Source: Thermoplasmatota archaeon (lineage in GTDB: Archaea > Thermoplasmatota > Thermoplasmata > RBG-16-68-12 > JAJISG01). Taken from it: a stretch of DNA of 7,049 nt. The first letter of the stretch is position 1, and every line of letters begins with the position of its first letter. Below, in pieces: positions 5,413 to 7,049 of the stretch. The DNA lies in assembly GCA_022848785.1 (NCBI GenBank), contig JAJISK010000050.1:1-7049 (forward strand), in the 5' to 3' direction. The notes under the pieces are model-generated. The model had not been told where the DNA came from. It ran no database searches and worked only from the letters and a program-made list of their open reading frames with translations. Both the position numbers and the translations under genes were made by a program.

Positions 5413-6261
5413 TCAGGACATCCGAAGCCCTTTGAGCACCTTGAGGTTCTCCTCGAACTGCTCTTCCCGGCCCGGCGTCTCGAGATACATGGGGACCCCA
5501 TCCCACCGAGCGTCGTTGACGAGGAGGCGGAATCCTTCGAGCCCGATTCCACCTTGGCCGATGTGCTCGTGTCGGTCGAGGTGGGACCCTAGCTCCCCTT
5601 TGCAGTCGTTCAGGTGGAAGGCCTGGATGTTCTCGCGCCCCAACATGTTCTCCGCGTGCTGCATTACGAGCTCGTAGTTCTCCTCGGTCCGGATGTCGTA
5701 GCCGGCAGCAAAGAGGTGGCACGTGTCGAAGCAGAAACCCACGCGCTCGGGCATATCCACCGCCTCCCGAACGCCCTGGAGCTGCTCGAAGGTGCTCCCG
5801 ACTGAGTTGCCAGCCCCGGCCGTGCCCTCCAGTAGGACAGTGACGTCGGGAGCATCGGCCTCCTTCAGGGTGAGATCCAGGCTTGCCGCGATCTGCCGAA
5901 TGCCCAACTCGATTCCCTCCCCCCGATGGTTCCCGGGATGGAAGATGAGATGGGGGACCCCCAGGAGTTGCGCCCTCTCCAGCTCCACCACGAAGGCGTC
6001 GCGGGATCTCGCCACGTTCTCCGCCCGCCTGTCCGCCAGGTTGATGAGGTAGGAGTCGTGGATGGCCGTGGCCCGCTGCTGGGACTTGCGCAACGCCTCC
6101 TTGAAGGCCTCCGTGGCCTCTTCCGTGAGGGGCTTGGCTGCCCACTGGCGCTGGTTCTTGGAGAAAATCTGGATGGCCTCACAGCCGAGGGCGTCTCCGC
6201 GGCCCGGGGCGAGATCCACGCCGTCGGCGATGGAGACGTGGGCCCCCAGCAGGGAAGTCAC
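5413..6261 (-). CDS. nfo: Endonuclease IV (AP endonuclease)
   Basis: Base-excision repair enzyme that cuts the backbone 5' of abasic sites and trims blocked 3' ends, using three Zn2+ ions in a TIM barrel. The 282-aa product opens LLGAHVSIADGVDLAPGRG (4-22) and has QIFSKNQRQW at 31-40. All nine metal ligands can be placed: His68 (in AIHDSYLINL), His108 (FHPG), Glu145 (LLEGTAG), Asp179 and His182 (FDTCHLFAAG), His216 (FHLND), Asp229 and His231 (DRHEHIG), and Glu261 (YLETPG). Length and motif spacing match the family. The GTG start at 6261 gives the standard N-terminus and lies about 26 nt from a TATA-like element, so the mRNA may be leaderless. It converges with the small membrane ORF (50-nt gap) and diverges from the peroxiredoxin-like gene. 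Confidence 0.96.
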   Translation of the reverse strand: MTSLLGAHVSIADGVDLAPGRGDALGCEAIQIFSKNQRQWAAKPLTEEATEAFKEALRKSQQRATAIHDSYLINLADRRAENVARSRDAFVVELERAQLLGVPHLIFHPGNHRGEGIELGIRQIAASLDLTLKEADAPDVTVLLEGTAGAGNSVGSTFEQLQGVREAVDMPERVGFCFDTCHLFAAGYDIRTEENYELVMQHAENMLGRENIQAFHLNDCKGELGSHLDRHEHIGQGGIGLEGFRLLVNDARWDGVPMYLETPGREEQFEENLKVLKGLRMS

Positions 6262-6282
6262 GCCTGGCCTACCGCCGACCGA

Positions 6283-6291
6283 TACTAAAAA
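6283..6291 (-). promoter_or_regulatory. TATA-like element of nfo, leaderless spacing
   Basis: On the minus strand the bases read TTTTTAGTA, the most AT-rich stretch in this GC-rich neighbourhood. Its centre is about 26 nt upstream of the nfo GTG at 6261, the expected TATA-to-start distance for a leaderless archaeal transcript. No Shine-Dalgarno motif precedes the GTG, in keeping with that. Confidence 0.5.
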
Positions 6292-6308
6292 TTGAGCCTT
6301 CCGGTCAA

Positions 6309-6316
6309 GTATTTAG
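6309..6316 (+). promoter_or_regulatory. TATA box of the peroxiredoxin-like gene
   Basis: GTATTTAG, centred near 6312, predicts transcription from about 6338-6340 and a leader of roughly 10 nt before ATG 6349. It lies inside the open frame that would begin at TTG 6292, which is a reason to reject that earlier start. Confidence 0.5.
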
Positions 6317-6348
6317 GCGTCGAGGGCCTCGACGACCCGACCGGAATC

Positions 6349-6801
6349 ATGGACCCCATTCCCGTGGGGGAGAAGGCGCCCCGTTTCCACCTGCCCGCGA
6401 CCTACGCGCGCATCTTCGACACCCGGGACTTCCAGGGGAAGAAGAACCTGGTCCTGATGTTCTGCCCCCCGGCGGACAGCTCGGAGGAGAATACCGCCTA
6501 CCTGGGACGGGTCCGTGCCCAGACCGCGGAGATCAAGGCCACCGACACCGAGATCATCGGCATCTCCCCCTCGAACCAGCGGTTCCAATCCATCTTCGTC
6601 TACCGGAACAGCCTGCCCTTCGCCTTCCTCATTGACGAGGCCAAGGGTTGCGCCGAGGACTTCCACGCCTTGGCCGAGGACGGTTCCATCGCCCCCACCA
6701 CCTACGTGGTGGACAAGGAGTACATCATCCGAATGGCGGAACGGGGCTATCCCGAGGTTAGCCTGATCTTCAAGGCGTTGGAGGCGGCGCAGGGCGAGTA
6801 G
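6349..6801 (+). CDS. Peroxiredoxin-like (AhpC/TSA-fold) protein lacking the peroxidatic cysteine
   Basis: A 150-aa protein with a peroxiredoxin/redoxin fold. It begins PIPVGEKAPRFHLP (3-16), then FQGKKNLVLMFCPPADSSEE (28-47), IIGISPSNQRF (69-79), LPFAFLIDEAKGCAEDF (89-105) and PTTYVVDKEYIIR (116-128), the usual order of blocks in the Bcp/PrxQ type. In active enzymes the FYPxxxTPGC loop holds the catalytic cysteine; here the matching positions are SSEE (44-47), with Glu47 where Cys should be. The only cysteines are Cys39 (two residues into the loop) and Cys101. It may be a non-catalytic homologue or use an unusual cysteine. ATG 6349 is preferred over TTG 6292 because a TATA box (6309-6316) lies between them and the N-terminus fits the family. 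It is divergent from nfo, with an 87-bp gap between starts. Confidence 0.83.
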   Translation: MDPIPVGEKAPRFHLPATYARIFDTRDFQGKKNLVLMFCPPADSSEENTAYLGRVRAQTAEIKATDTEIIGISPSNQRFQSIFVYRNSLPFAFLIDEAKGCAEDFHALAEDGSIAPTTYVVDKEYIIRMAERGYPEVSLIFKALEAAQGE

Positions 6802-6844
6802 ACGCTTGAGCGCGCCCTCTCCGCCCCCAAATGGAGGGAACGCC

Positions 6845-6851
6845 CTTTACT
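6845..6851 (+). promoter_or_regulatory. Weak TATA-like element before the SDR gene
   Basis: CTTTACT, centred about 25 nt before ATG 6873, would give a leaderless transcript starting at that codon. It is the only AT-rich run in the 71-nt gap after the peroxiredoxin-like gene. The match is weak; read-through from upstream is an alternative. Confidence 0.3.
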
Positions 6852-6872
6852 GAGGAGTCCCTTCGCGTTGCG

Positions 6873-7049
6873 ATGGCCCGAATGCTCGAGGGGAAGCGCG
6901 CCCTGATTACGGGCGGAACGGGCGGCATCGGATCCGCCACCGCCCGTGAGTTCGCGGCGCGAGGGGCCGCCGGTATCGGCGTGCATTACAACTCGGCCAA
7001 AACAAAGGCAGAGGAGCTGGTGGAGGCGCTGGAGGCGGCGGGGACTCAG
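6873..7049 (+). CDS. Short-chain dehydrogenase/reductase, N-terminal part only
   Basis: The 59 visible codons begin MARMLEGKRALITGGTGG and contain the Rossmann cofactor motif TGGTGGIG (residues 14-21). ATAREFAARGA (23-33) follows, then IGVHYNSAKTKAEELVEALE, typical of classical SDR enzymes that bind NAD(P)H (the second strand ends HYNSAKTKAEEL, where an acidic residue marking NAD preference is not seen, so NADP is somewhat more likely). The family is about 250 aa, so roughly three quarters of the gene, including the catalytic YxxxK, lies past the right edge and the substrate cannot be judged. Three in-frame ATGs exist: 6831, 6873 and 6882. I chose 6873 for its distance to a weak TATA-like element and for the normal family N-terminus; 6831 would add 14 residues. 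Confidence 0.85.
   Translation, partial: MARMLEGKRALITGGTGGIGSATAREFAARGAAGIGVHYNSAKTKAEELVEALEAAGTQ

Noticed and set aside
5327..6145. A 272-residue open frame on the minus strand within the nfo gene
   Set aside because: It is another frame of nfo, rich in Arg, Gly and Pro as expected from GC-rich shadow reading. The overlapping frame has all endonuclease IV metal ligands.
6292..6348. TTG 6292 as start of the peroxiredoxin-like gene (19 extra residues)
   Set aside because: A TATA box (6309-6316) lies within this stretch and ATG 6349 gives the normal family N-terminus.

Overview
The window is archaeal chromosomal DNA of high GC content. The evidence is an r-protein/RNA polymerase cluster in archaeal order (uS13, uS4, uS11, RNA polymerase subunit D), a UbiA-family enzyme of the type that makes archaeal ether lipids, and TATA-type promoters lying about 25 bp upstream of several start codons, which suggests leaderless or short-leader mRNAs. 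Start codons are often GTG. TAG is a normal stop here, ending 5 of the 10 intact genes whose ends are visible. The lineage cannot be fixed from the sequence; a Thermoplasmata-like or other GC-rich euryarchaeote is a guess.

Layout. (1) Positions 1-763, minus strand: the N-terminal ~254 residues of a geranylgeranylglycerol-phosphate geranylgeranyltransferase (UbiA family), cut by the left edge. (2) Position ~764-859: a short divergent promoter region with a nearly palindromic TATA element. (3) Positions 860-4185, plus strand: a tight co-directional run of rps13, rps4, rps11, rpoD, a DUF2203 protein and a HAD phosphatase, with gaps of at most 26 nt or overlaps. This is very probably one operon, though the ribosomal genes that often follow rpoD in archaea (eL18, uL13, uS9) are absent. 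(4) Positions 4238-4646: a small multi-span membrane protein gene broken by an in-frame TAG and one frameshift. (5) Positions 4692-5362: a DCC-family (DUF393) thiol oxidoreductase, overlapped by a small ORF with a C-terminal membrane anchor. (6) Positions 5413-6261, minus strand: endonuclease IV with all nine metal ligands. It is divergent from (7) 6349-6801, a peroxiredoxin-like protein that lacks the peroxidatic cysteine. (8) Position 6873 to the right edge: the start of a short-chain dehydrogenase/reductase.

The left half is core information processing (ribosome and RNA polymerase assembly) beside membrane-lipid synthesis. The right half is a loose group of redox and DNA-damage genes. I see no tRNA, rRNA, CRISPR array, insertion sequence or attachment site. 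The most notable points are the broken membrane gene, the cysteine-less peroxiredoxin homologue, the shared TATA element, and DUF2203 directly behind rpoD. I did not find a clear new multi-gene system.
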